From: CAWCDJ01 sp963836015
GTDB lineage: Bacteria; Acidobacteriota; Terriglobia; Bryobacterales; Bryobacteraceae
Length of the DNA stretch: 64,000 nucleotides
Direction of reading: 5' to 3'
Assembly: GCA_963836015.1 (NCBI GenBank)
Contig: CAWIIF010000002.1
Span: 496,001 to 560,000 of the forward strand
The notes under the pieces were generated by a model, which ran no database searches, had not been told where the DNA came from, and saw nothing but the letters and a program-made list of their open reading frames with translations. Below, piece by piece: positions 8,861 through 17,500 of the stretch (its first letter is position 1; each line of letters opens with the position of its first letter). The position numbers and the translations under genes were made by a program.

Positions 8861-9367
8861 CTACTGCGTCGACACCGCGAGATTTACTACACCCGAGTAC
8901 AGGCCGGGAGGCAGTCCGGCCCGGGCCAGCTCGAATTGAAGGGCGCATGTGAGGATCCCCGAGCTCTGCCAACCCTGCACCAGGTCCTGAAGCCCCTGCC
9001 CGAAGACTCCGCTGGAGCAGGTAGCCTGCCGGGCGCCTGCGGTAGCACTCTGTGCCGAACCGGACCAGCGCACCGCACTCACGTCGGCCAAGCCGTCCGG
9101 GCCGCCTATATTCACCAGTTGTGCGGTGACCCGGATCCGCTGGCCGGGCAGCGCCCTCACCCACGCCGCGACCGTCGCCGCCTGGGTGGTCACGTCCGAG
9201 CTGCCATCCGCCGACACCCGAAAATGCAATACCACCTGCTGCGGATCGAGCCGCGATTCCGGCCCTACTCGCAGCACCAAGCTCGTCGTGCCGCTTTGCT
9301 GCGCGAACACTGAAGCCAGCGGGCACACGAATAGAATCAGGGCAACCGCTGAAATTCGCTGGGGCAT
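8861..9367 (-). CDS. Secreted protein, last gene of the chaperone-usher-like operon
   Basis: The 168-residue product has a clear signal peptide (ISAVALILFVCPLASVFAQ) and a beta-rich body with no catalytic motif. It includes a Cys residue in RQATCSSG and another in ILTCALQFEL. The C-terminus GLYSGVVNLAVSTQ resembles the C-terminal strands of the pilin-like proteins at the head of the operon (GTYSANVTFTIS). It lies 91 nt downstream of the outer-membrane barrel gene on the same strand and probably belongs to the same transcript, perhaps as a tip or minor fibre subunit. That role is an inference from position and the C-terminal pattern. A decayed copy of its 3' end survives behind gpmA at 6711-6808. 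Confidence 0.7.
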   Translation of the reverse strand: MPQRISAVALILFVCPLASVFAQQSGTTSLVLRVGPESRLDPQQVVLHFRVSADGSSDVTTQAATVAAWVRALPGQRIRVTAQLVNIGGPDGLADVSAVRWSGSAQSATAGARQATCSSGVFGQGLQDLVQGWQSSGILTCALQFELARAGLPPGLYSGVVNLAVSTQ

Positions 9368-9458
9368 AGACTCCTTATCGGCCTGATGCTACCGGTTTTG
9401 AGGGGGGCAGACAAGGCGGGAACGGGCAGGAAAGTAATGCCAAATGCCGAAATTCTTA

Positions 9459-11741
9459 CTACTTACGGTCCAGTACGATTCGGATGGATTTTTGCGGGCT
9501 TTTCACGATGAAGGCAAATTCGACAGGCGGAAGCGGGGCGCCTATGCGAACCGAAGCTCCGAGGGTGGCGGGCGACTGCAATTCAGCGCCGTCCGGCAGG
9601 GTCCTGGGATCGATCGCCACTTCGAAGTCACCCTCGCGGACGTTATGGAAGGTGAACGACCCGTCCTTGCGGGTGCTGGTATAGCGGGTTCCGGGCAGCA
9701 GGCGGATCACGATATCTTCGAGCGCGGCCTTCTCCGGACCCGCTACACGGCCGGAAATTTCACTCAGCGGCAACACTTCGAAATCCGCCCGCACCGCCCG
9801 CCGCGGCTGCACCACGATGCGGCAGCTCTGTACCTCGCCCGGGTCGAAATCCGCCGGCAGTTCGGCCAAAGCCAGCCCCACCTCATGAACGCCCTCGGGA
9901 ACATTGTCGAAAACGTAGTGACCGTCCGGCCCGCTGAGGACGGTACGGCCGTTGTCCAGGATCACGGGAATGGACGCCGCAATGGCAGCCGCGGCCAACG
10001 TCTTCTGCCGCACGACTCCCTCGACATTCCCCGTGAGCTTCACAGTGGAAGAGGTGATTGTCGCTGCACCCTCCGAGGGCAGCCCGCCACCCCACTGGAG
10101 CTGTTTCGAGAGGCGGAAGAACACGCTCCACTGGCTGAAGGCATTGAGGCTCGCCGCCGCCGGACTCATTCCGGCCAGTGCGACTCCGTCCTGCAGCAGG
10201 AAGACGCTCTCCTGGTTGAGCGTCAGGTTCAACTGGTTGCGGAACATCTCCGTCTGCAGATTCCACCGGCCCGGCAGCCGCAGCGACACTCCCACCACTG
10301 ACGTCCGGTAGGCTTCGGTCGAGAAGACCGTCTGGTTGGCCAGATCGTTCCCCACCTCGATATTGGCGAAGGCGCTCACCGGTCCGGCGTTGACTTGTGC
10401 CAGACCGCGGACGAAGATCGAGTTCATCCGCTGCGCTCCCGCCACCTGCTGGTATCGCGCCGCGCCGCCTAGCGAGAAATGCCGGAACTGGTAGGTATCT
10501 CCCAGCTCCGTGGAGCGTTGCCGCTGCCGGCTGGGCTGCATGTCGAGCGAGATCTCCCGCCAGTTGAGCTGCACGGTCTGCCGCCCGATGCCGCGCGCGA
10601 CAGCCGCGCTGATCTGCCGGTTGTCGGACGTCGCGGTATCCTGGCCAGGCGCCTGGTCGGAGAACCGTACCGTGGAAACCTGGCCGGTGAACGACACCTT
10701 CCCCGGCAGCAGGGCCGAGACTCCCGCCGAAGTGCTGCTGCTGGTCAGTACCGGAAGGCTCGCGTCGCGCTCCAGGTTGTTGCGGTATTGACTGGCCGAA
10801 GCGAAGAGCTCCAGGCCCTTCCATGGCCGGACCCGCGCCTCGCCGAACGGGCCGCGGCGGTCGCCGGAGAAGTACCCGGCCAGCGGGAAATAGAGAATCC
10901 CTTGCGATACGTAGTTGGCTTTCAGGCCGAAGACCGCGCTGTCCCAGCTAAATCCGGCCACCACCGAGGTCAGGCTGCGCTCTCCGCTGTCGATGGGCCG
11001 CGAAGCCTCCGCATAAACCTTCAGCCGCTTGGCCGGCGCGTACAACGCCTGCACGGCTGCGGTGCGCGCCAATCCCGCGGTTCGCCCGGCGGGAAAGAGA
11101 TAGGGATGATCGGCGATGGATTGCGGGCTGGCCGAAAACCGGATGACGCGCGCGCCCACCAGCAGGTGCGGCGCGACCTTGCGCACGGCCGAAGCGCCCA
11201 TCACGGTTTGCGGCGCCGTGATCCGGTAGGCAACCCGCGGTCCCGCGGTCAGGGTCTCCTCGCCGCCGAAGAATATGTACTGGGTGTCGCCGTGAACCGC
11301 CTGCACCTTCACCCCGCGAGCCTCGATTTCGGGCGTGAAGATATTGTTGAACGGGAACTCCACGAGCGAGGAGGGGGTGCGGAAGTCGCCGGCTGCCAAC
11401 GTCCAATAGTGGCCGGCCCACGGCAAGCCGCGCAGCTCGAGAAAGTTGTCTCCGGTCTGGAAGCGGTTCTGGCTGCCGTATCCTTCGAAACTGCCGGAGA
11501 GCAGCCCGAACCTCGGCAGGAACTGTTGGAACCGGAACGCGGTGCCGGTCGTGTTCTGCAGGTCCTGCTGATTGCCCGACAGGTAGTATCCCTGGAACGC
11601 AACCTCGCCCTGGCCTCCGGGACGGGCGGCAGGCGGGGCGGCGGACTGCCCCCAGGCGGCGGCAGACATCGCGAAGCAAAGGACGAGCCGCGCGGCTCGC
11701 CATGCGCCGGGTTTATGGTTTGGCTTTCGTGGCCACAACAT
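9459..11741 (-). CDS. Outer-membrane usher-like barrel with carboxypeptidase-regulatory-like domains
   Basis: The protein (about 760 residues from the ATG at 11741) has a signal peptide ending LVLCFAMSAAAWGQ. About 550 residues of alternating beta-strand sequence typical of an outer-membrane barrel follow. The C-terminal 200 residues contain two Ig-like carboxypeptidase-regulatory segments, one around VILDNGRTVLSGPDGHYVFD and one around RYTSTRKDGSFTFHNVREG. Position directly after a PapD-like chaperone and a set of pilin-like genes suggests an usher role, exporting and assembling the subunits. However, I do not see the N-terminal chaperone-binding domain of PapC-type ushers, so homology to ushers is not shown by sequence alone. 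The start overlaps the chaperone gene by 29 nt. Confidence 0.7.
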   Translation of the reverse strand: MLWPRKPNHKPGAWRAARLVLCFAMSAAAWGQSAAPPAARPGGQGEVAFQGYYLSGNQQDLQNTTGTAFRFQQFLPRFGLLSGSFEGYGSQNRFQTGDNFLELRGLPWAGHYWTLAAGDFRTPSSLVEFPFNNIFTPEIEARGVKVQAVHGDTQYIFFGGEETLTAGPRVAYRITAPQTVMGASAVRKVAPHLLVGARVIRFSASPQSIADHPYLFPAGRTAGLARTAAVQALYAPAKRLKVYAEASRPIDSGERSLTSVVAGFSWDSAVFGLKANYVSQGILYFPLAGYFSGDRRGPFGEARVRPWKGLELFASASQYRNNLERDASLPVLTSSSTSAGVSALLPGKVSFTGQVSTVRFSDQAPGQDTATSDNRQISAAVARGIGRQTVQLNWREISLDMQPSRQRQRSTELGDTYQFRHFSLGGAARYQQVAGAQRMNSIFVRGLAQVNAGPVSAFANIEVGNDLANQTVFSTEAYRTSVVGVSLRLPGRWNLQTEMFRNQLNLTLNQESVFLLQDGVALAGMSPAAASLNAFSQWSVFFRLSKQLQWGGGLPSEGAATITSSTVKLTGNVEGVVRQKTLAAAAIAASIPVILDNGRTVLSGPDGHYVFDNVPEGVHEVGLALAELPADFDPGEVQSCRIVVQPRRAVRADFEVLPLSEISGRVAGPEKAALEDIVIRLLPGTRYTSTRKDGSFTFHNVREGDFEVAIDPRTLPDGAELQSPATLGASVRIGAPLPPVEFAFIVKSPQKSIRIVLDRK

Positions 11742-12549
11742 TTGCTGCAGCCTCCTGAATCTCGTTCCCCCCCAGGTCCACACGGGCTCTCAGCCTGTAC
11801 CTGCCCTCGCCCCCGGCGAGCTTGAGCGGAAACACAAACCTCTGGTCGCGTTTCGGCAGTACCGGCATGGGAACGAACTTGACCGTCTCCACCACCGCTC
11901 CGCTTTGGTCCAGGACATCCAGATCGCCTTCCGGCCGGAAGTGCATGAGTCCTTCGTTGTGGATGGTCACCACGGCGCGCCATCCTGGGCTCTTCGGATC
12001 GGGGACGTATTCCAACTGCAGATCCTTGACGGTCCCTTCCAGCGCGGGCTTCCCCACCACCACGTAGATGGCGCCGACGATCTGTACCGCCGTGCGCAGG
12101 CCGATAGACTTCCCTTCCCCGGCGGTGGGCTGCGTGGTGAATCCGATAGCGCAGTGATAGCTGCGCGGCCCGGCGGTCTGCGGCACACGCACCGTGTAGC
12201 GCACGGCGGCCTGCACGCTGCTGTTCAGCTCCAGTTCCATGGGATTTGCCGACAACCAGGTCCGGCACGAGAACTCGGCTTCCTGACGGTACTCCCGGCC
12301 GAATTGCGGCGTGGCGGTCTCGTCGAGGTAAAAATCCAGTGCTTCGCCGGTGATGCGGACGAGCGAGCCGCCGTTGTTGGCTACCGTCAGAACTCCCGAA
12401 TGCGACGCGCCAGGAGCCAGTGCCAGGTCTACCCGCATGGGAGCGAGGCCGAGGCCCGTCTGCGCCCGCGCGCCGCCGGCGAACGCCGCGGCCGCCAGCA
12501 GGAAGGTCGTTAAGGAACGTTGGCGGTGTAGGTCAATGAGACGGAACAT
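11713..12549 (-). CDS. PapD-like periplasmic chaperone
   Basis: The 278-residue protein starts at the ATG at 12549 with a signal peptide (TTFLLAAAAFAGGARAQ). It continues with GLGLAPMRVDLALAPGASHS and VLTVANNGGSLVRITGEAL, the opening beta-strands of an Ig-like chaperone domain in which subunit strands are capped. A second domain covers roughly residues 170-278 (VVVGKPALEGTVKDLQLEYV onward). Length and two-domain layout agree with periplasmic pilus chaperones, but the family match is distant and rests partly on context. It overlaps the upstream pilin-like gene by 40 nt and the downstream barrel gene by 29 nt, so the three are tightly coupled. The longer in-frame extension upstream is antisense-like and lacks a signal peptide. 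Confidence 0.7.
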   Translation of the reverse strand: MFRLIDLHRQRSLTTFLLAAAAFAGGARAQTGLGLAPMRVDLALAPGASHSGVLTVANNGGSLVRITGEALDFYLDETATPQFGREYRQEAEFSCRTWLSANPMELELNSSVQAAVRYTVRVPQTAGPRSYHCAIGFTTQPTAGEGKSIGLRTAVQIVGAIYVVVGKPALEGTVKDLQLEYVPDPKSPGWRAVVTIHNEGLMHFRPEGDLDVLDQSGAVVETVKFVPMPVLPKRDQRFVFPLKLAGGEGRYRLRARVDLGGNEIQEAAANVVATKAKP

Positions 12550-13043
12550 GCAGGGTTGGTCTCCGCGATATATTTCCAGCGATCGGCCAGGGTGAAGTTG
12601 ATGGTCACCGAGTAGTTGTAAGCGATCAGGCCCTCCGCGCCGCCGGCTACCTGTACGGCGGTGGTCGAGAGCGGGAATGAGCCGGCGCACGTGGCGGAGC
12701 CTCCCAGCGCGCCGCCGCTGGCCGAGGCGCACGTTACCGTGACGGCCGAAACCGGCACGGTGGGGCAGTTGACGAATGTGGGGGCGCTCGCCTGGACCTT
12801 CAGGCTCCAGTTGTTGCCCCCCGAGAGAACCTGCCAGGTGACACTGGCCGTGGCGCTGCCGGCAACCACCGGAGCCGTCCCCGGGTTCGTCGCATTGAAT
12901 GTGATGGTTGCCGGCGTCGCGTTCAGAGTGAAGTTGGCGGCCTGCATTGCAGCCTGGGCCATCGAGCGGGCCTTCTGCCCGGGGACGACGGGACGGCCCG
13001 ACGCCATGGCTATCAGCAACGCAATGGGAATCGCCCCGCTCAT
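12510..13043 (-). CDS. Pilin-like secreted subunit (third of operon)
   Basis: The 177-residue protein starts at the ATG at 13043, five bases after the stop of the previous gene. A hydrophobic N-terminus (GAIPIALLIAMASG) may serve as a signal peptide. The body is low in charge and rich in Thr, Ala, Ser and Val, with beta-strand periodicity (FTLNATPATITFNATNPGTA), and holds four or five cysteines including CPTVPVSAVTVTC and SATCAG. The end (CSVSLTYTANVP) resembles the C-terminal strand of spore-coat U/Csu-type pilins. It overlaps the start of the chaperone gene, supporting a role as a fibre subunit handled by it. It is not an obvious paralogue of the two preceding subunits. Confidence 0.65.
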   Translation of the reverse strand: MSGAIPIALLIAMASGRPVVPGQKARSMAQAAMQAANFTLNATPATITFNATNPGTAPVVAGSATASVTWQVLSGGNNWSLKVQASAPTFVNCPTVPVSAVTVTCASASGGALGGSATCAGSFPLSTTAVQVAGGAEGLIAYNYSVTINFTLADRWKYIAETNPACSVSLTYTANVP

Positions 13044-13048
13044 GGGTT

Positions 13049-13576
13049 TTATGTCGCGCTGATCGTGAACGTCACCGTCGCGGCGTACGTTCCTGTGGCA
13101 TACGCCGGATCGTCGGTAAGGGACCATGCCACCGATCCGGTATTGCCGGCCTTGGTGGAACTGGCGGCCGCGCCGAACGAGGCGACCGAGGTGCTGGCAG
13201 CCATAGTCGCGGTTTGGGAACCGGTGCAGGCTGTACCCGGGCTGCTGACTGTGCAGGTGTAGGTCAGCGCATCACCCGTTGAGGGCGGGGTCGCGACGGA
13301 AGGCCCGCCCGTACCGCCGAAGTCCGCCGTCACTTTGGAGGTGATGGAGCCGGTGCCGCCGGTCTTCGTGGTTCGGATCTGGTACGTATAATTGGTCGTG
13401 CCGGTATAAGGAATCGTGAAATTCGTACCGGTGGTCGCCAGGGCGGTCGTGCCGGTCGTAACCGTAAGCGCCGCTTCAGGCCCTACGGTCAGTTGCAGGT
13501 TCGTGGTGTTCTGCGCCTGCGCCATGCCGGCCAAAGCCAGCAGCACACAGGCGATGACGATTGCTCTTCGGTTCAT
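13049..13576 (-). CDS. Pilin-like secreted subunit (second of operon)
   Basis: The ATG at 13576 has an AAGGAG element 7 nt upstream and opens a 175-residue protein with a clean signal peptide (AIVIACVLLALAGMAQAQ). The body is Thr/Gly/Ser-rich and nearly free of charged residues. It contains YQIRTTKTGGTGSIT, GGPSV, LTYTCTV and ACTGSQTA, all shared in the same order with the neighbour at 13588-14127 and spanning two cysteines that could form a disulfide. It ends YATGTYAATVTFTISAT, a typical donor-strand-like beta strand. A major fibre subunit secreted through the chaperone/barrel pair is the most likely role. DUF4402-like adhesin modules are an alternative. Confidence 0.75.
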   Translation of the reverse strand: MNRRAIVIACVLLALAGMAQAQNTTNLQLTVGPEAALTVTTGTTALATTGTNFTIPYTGTTNYTYQIRTTKTGGTGSITSKVTADFGGTGGPSVATPPSTGDALTYTCTVSSPGTACTGSQTATMAASTSVASFGAAASSTKAGNTGSVAWSLTDDPAYATGTYAATVTFTISAT

Positions 13577-13587
13577 TGTTCGCTCCT

Positions 13588-14127
13588 TCAAATTGCACTG
13601 ATCGTGAATGTGACGTTCGCCGAATATGTGCCTGTGGAATAGCGTGGGTCGTCGACCAGGACGAACGTCAGGTTCACCGAATTGGGATCCTGACCGCTAC
13701 AGGCGCCTCCCCCGCCCGTGCACGCCGAAGCAGGCAGGGTCAGCACGGGGGTCTGAGCTGTGGTCGAAGCTGTTTGAGAGCCGCTGCAGGGAGAACCCAG
13801 GCCGGCGGCCCCGCAGGTGTAACTCAACACGCCGTTGGGCACGGACGGGCCGCCCGACGGAGAGAAATCGCTGGTGACCTGCAGCGTGATCTTCCCGCTG
13901 CCCGTGGGCGTCGTGCGAACCTGGTAGTTCACCGCCACCGTCGCCTGAAACGGCTGAAACGTGTTTTGACTGTGCGTCAGGCTGGCGGAGGCGGGCGCGG
14001 TCAGCGCCCAAGCCGGATTGATGGTGGCGTTGAGACTCTGGATTGCCACCGCCGTGGCGCTGCCTGCCGGGAACGACGTCAAAACCAGCAGAACCGGACC
14101 CACCCACCACCGCAACATTGTGTACAT
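13588..14127 (-). CDS. Pilin-like secreted subunit (first of operon)
   Basis: From the ATG at 14127 the 179-residue product has a signal peptide (WWVGPVLLVLTSFPAGSATA) and a Thr/Ser/Ala-rich beta body. It is a paralogue of the next gene: YQVRTTPTGSGKITLQVTSD, GGPSV, LSYTCG and SPCSGSQTA occur in the same order. It has an extra loop with a Cys pair (SACTGGGGACSG). The C-terminus YSTGTYSANVTFTISAI is almost identical to that of its neighbour. It is the first gene of the fibre operon, and a perfect 7-bp inverted repeat lies about 57 nt upstream. A longer frame upstream of the ATG exists but adds a Cys-rich non-signal segment from a TTG codon and is less credible. Confidence 0.75.
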   Translation of the reverse strand: MYTMLRWWVGPVLLVLTSFPAGSATAVAIQSLNATINPAWALTAPASASLTHSQNTFQPFQATVAVNYQVRTTPTGSGKITLQVTSDFSPSGGPSVPNGVLSYTCGAAGLGSPCSGSQTASTTAQTPVLTLPASACTGGGGACSGQDPNSVNLTFVLVDDPRYSTGTYSANVTFTISAI

Positions 14128-14183
14128 GCGGCTTACGTGAGAAGGATCACATTTCCGACAAACGGCGGACAAGATCTTAAATA

Positions 14184-14203
14184 GTTAATACGAAGCTATT
14201 AAC
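14184..14203. promoter_or_regulatory. Inverted repeat upstream of the fibre operon
   Basis: GTTAATA and TATTAAC form a perfect 7-bp inverted repeat around a 6-nt centre, in a local AT-rich island about 57 nt before the first pilin-like gene. Spacing and symmetry fit an operator for a dimeric regulator or part of the operon promoter. No adjacent regulator gene identifies the protein. Confidence 0.4.
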
Positions 14204-14262
14204 CGTGCTGCCCGCCTGCCCGTTGACGTTGTAAATGAACACCTTACGCCGCACACCTTGCG

Positions 14263-14284
14263 CCCGGTAGATAGGCGTACCGGG
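14263..14284. terminator. Hairpin between the 49-aa gene and the fibre operon
   Basis: CCCGGTA and TACCGGG form a perfect 7-bp stem with an 8-nt loop. It lies 34 nt past the stop of the 49-aa membrane-protein gene (minus strand) and before the fibre operon. No T run follows, so termination is possible but not certain. Confidence 0.35.
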
Positions 14285-14317
14285 AAGGCTAATACTGGAT
14301 GCTCTTCGTGGATGTGC

Positions 14318-14467
14318 CTACGGCCGCTTAGAGAGATCCGCTCTCCGCGCCCGGCGCAGGCGCAAAACGCAAAACGGTACGAAAAGGCAAACCAGCAGGA
14401 TGGTCAGCTCGGTAAGTCCGCTGCCGCCATCCGGCGCAATGTGAAACACCGCTTCTATGAAGTCCAT
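14318..14467 (-). CDS. 49-aa single-span membrane protein
   Basis: A GGAGAGG element 5-6 nt before the ATG at 14467 starts a 49-residue frame. It reads a short polar head containing HIAPDGGSGLTE, one hydrophobic helix (LTILLVCLFVPFCVL) and a strongly basic end (RLRRARRAD). Order and size resemble the tripartite C-terminal sorting signals of PEP-CTERM/VPDSG-type proteins (PDGGS-like motif, helix, arginines), but here they form almost the whole protein. It begins 51 nt after the stop of the 1215-aa protein on the same strand and is probably cotranscribed. Roles as a membrane anchor, a partner of the large protein or a stand-alone sorting substrate are all speculative. No exosortase gene is visible. 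Confidence 0.6.
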   Translation of the reverse strand: MDFIEAVFHIAPDGGSGLTELTILLVCLFVPFCVLRLRRARRADLSKRP

Positions 14468-14518
14468 CCCGGCCTCTCCAGCGCCCGGACCGCTTTTTCA
14501 GCCGCCCGGGCGTTCCCA

Positions 14519-17500
14519 TTATTCATCGTCGTCATCCGCCTCGGAGTGCTCCCCGTGGTGGTGCTCTTCATGATGATGCTCTTCATGATGATGCTCTTCA
14601 TGATGATGCTCCCCATGGTGGTGCTCCCCATGGTGATGCTCCCCGTGGCCCTCTTCGTGCTCTTCCCGGCCCTTCCTTCTCTCGCGCTCGCCGCAGCACT
14701 CCCGGTGGTGATCCTGGCAGCACTCGCGGTGATGTTCCCCGCACTCACATCCGCAACGGCACTCCGTGCAGCACTTCTCACAACAGCAGAGCGTCCAGGC
14801 GATCACCTCCACTTCCCTCTTGGGAGTGTGAGGATCGTCGCTCTCGATCACCAGCTCACAGGGAGCCGGCTCACTTTGGGTGGCCTTGTACCGGATCACT
14901 ACGTCCAGGCACGAGCCCGGATGCAGCGTCGCCGGGAACGGATTGTGGATGAGCCTCCAGTGCCGGCTCCTGTGCTCGAACGCGACCTTCGTCACGTGCA
15001 GGTCGCAGTCTCCCACATTGCAGACAGTGATGGTGCGGAAGGCGCGCCGGCAGCACTTCACCCCGCCGAAGTATGCCGACCCGGTAATCGCGATCTTCCC
15101 CGAAGGCGCATTCCCGGAAACCGCGATGGTCTTCGGACCGCCCGGGTCGTCGCTGGTCACGGTGATGTTCGCCGATTTGGGCCCGAAGCTCGCCGGCTGG
15201 AATCGCAGCGGAACTTCGAGCGACCCGGCGGCCTCCACCGTCAACGGGTACGAGAGCACCTCCGGAACCACGAACTCGCCCGATGACGACGCGATGTTGG
15301 TGATCGTCAGCGTGCACCGGCCGCTGTTGCTCAGCGTGAGCGGCTCATCCTTGAAGGATCCGACACAGCAGTTGCCGAAGCTCCCGCTGTTCGCAATCAT
15401 CAGGGCCAGCCTCGGCGCCGGCGCCACGCCGGATACGCTGACCGTCCGCGGCCCCGCCGGATCGTTGCTGACCAGCGTGATGGTGGCGCCCTTCGCGCCG
15501 AAACTGGCCGGCTGGAAGCGGATCGCGGCCTCGGTCGACGAGCCGGGGTTCACCAGCAGGGGAGCCGAAAGGTGCGGAGCCGGAAACTCTCCGGAAGACG
15601 AGTTGATGGCCGTCACCAGCAGCGGACAGGTGCCGCTGTTATTGATCGTCAGCTCCTCATCCTTGAACGAGCCTACGCACACGCTGCCGAAATCACCGCT
15701 GTCGGCGATTGCCGTAACCAGCGCCGGCGTCCCTTGCATGCCGGTCGCGGTCAGGTCCACGAAGGGCGCGAAGGGATCGTTGCTGCTGATCCGGATCGTG
15801 GCGATCTCCAGGACCCCGATGACCGTGGGGTTGTAGACCACCGTGAATTCGATGTCCTCGCCCGGACCCACCACCAGCGGCGTTCCGGGCGTCGGCAGAA
15901 CCGAAAATCCGGTCGAGCCCATCAGCCGCTGCACGCTCTTGATCACCAGGTCCTTCGCGCCGACGTTGAAGATCTCGAGCTTCAGGTACTGCGGACCTTG
16001 GCATACGGTGCCGAAGGCCAGCCCGTCATCCAAATGCACCGCAATCGCCGGACCGGCCGGCTTGGTAAACGCGAATACGCCGCGACCATACGTCGCCGCC
16101 CGCAGGATTCCATTCCGGAAAATCAGGTCGAGCACCGGCACGCGCGGAAAGTGAATGTCGTCCAGCACCGACCACGACGTCCCGCCATCCACCGAGCGCA
16201 GCACTCCGAAATCGGTGCCCGTGAAAATCGTGCTCGGCGTTTCCGAGCCGTCGAGCGCCAGGGCGCTGAACGGCAGGTTGAGCGCCGGCGAAATATCGGT
16301 CCAGGCGGAGGCCCCCACCGTCGTGCGGAACACGTGCCCGCTCTGCCCCGGGCCGCCCCCGTTGAACCCGCCCAGAACCGCGTAGATGATGGTCGGATCG
16401 TTGGGATCGAAAATCGCCCGCGCCACATTCCGGCTGGGCAGGTTCCTGGTGATGTCGGTGAACGTCACGCCCGAGGGCGGGCCCACTGTCGCGGCCAGCG
16501 CATTCGTCGAAACGAATACCCGGTTCCCCACCGCAATCACGACGTTGTTGCCGTTCGTGGGCGCCACATCCACATTGCCGGCGCCGTTGAACGGCGACAG
16601 TTTGCGCCACGTCCCGCCGCCATCCTGGCTCTGCCAGAGATTCTGGCTGCCGCTCACGTACACGATGTTCCCTGTGGAGGGATCGGTGGTCACTCCGGCC
16701 AGGTAACAGCCGGCGTCCGACGTAGTGCCCCATGGCGTGATCTCGACCGGAAACGTAGTGCCGTCGTTGGTCGAGCGGTGTACGCGGGTGCACGGGGCCG
16801 GAAACCAGAATCCGCTGCTGCCGTAAACCTGTCCGGGCAGCGTTCCGTCATAAGCCACATCCCAGCCGTCGCCGCCCTGGGTTGCTATCCAGCCCGGGCT
16901 GACCGCGCCCTTGGTCGTCTCGATCTCGTTATCCTGCAGCGCCCCTACCGTAACGCTGCCGGTGGCATCCGGCCGGATATCGATATTGTAGAAGAGGCTG
17001 GTCTGCAAGCCCCCGGAATTGAGCGGGGTCCAGGTCGCGCCGCTGTCGGCGGACTTGCTGAGCCCTCCGTCATTCCCGCTGAACACGATCGAAGGGTTGG
17101 GGCTCGGCCGCGTCACGAACCCCCACGAATGCGTGTCCGCGTGCAGCCCGGCAATATTCGTGAACGTCACGCCGGAATCGCCGGACCGGGCCTGCCCGAC
17201 CGCTCCGAAATAGATGATGTCGTTGATCCCGTCACCGGGCGAGGCCGGATCCACGGCCATGTGGAAGCTGTAGCCCCCCTGCGTCCTGGTGGGCATGCCC
17301 CCCGCTGCCTGCTGCACCCACGTCCCGCCCTGGTTCGTGCTCAGGAACAGGCCGACCGGATCGGGTGCGCCGCCCGTTCCCTCCAGGCTCACATAGAGTA
17401 CCTGGATTCCCCCCGGATTCGGCACGGGAGTAGTGGGCGGAGCCAGCGCCACAACCACTTTGGAGAAGCCGTTCGGAGAGGGACCGATCGCCGCCGCCAC

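Noticed and set aside
14221..14320. Possible c-di-GMP riboswitch before the fibre operon
   Set aside because: A hairpin with a CCGGTA stem is present, but the conserved GEMM core and second helix are not.
14546..14649. CRISPR-like repeat
   Set aside because: The units are contiguous 15-mers without spacers and encode the His-rich protein tail.
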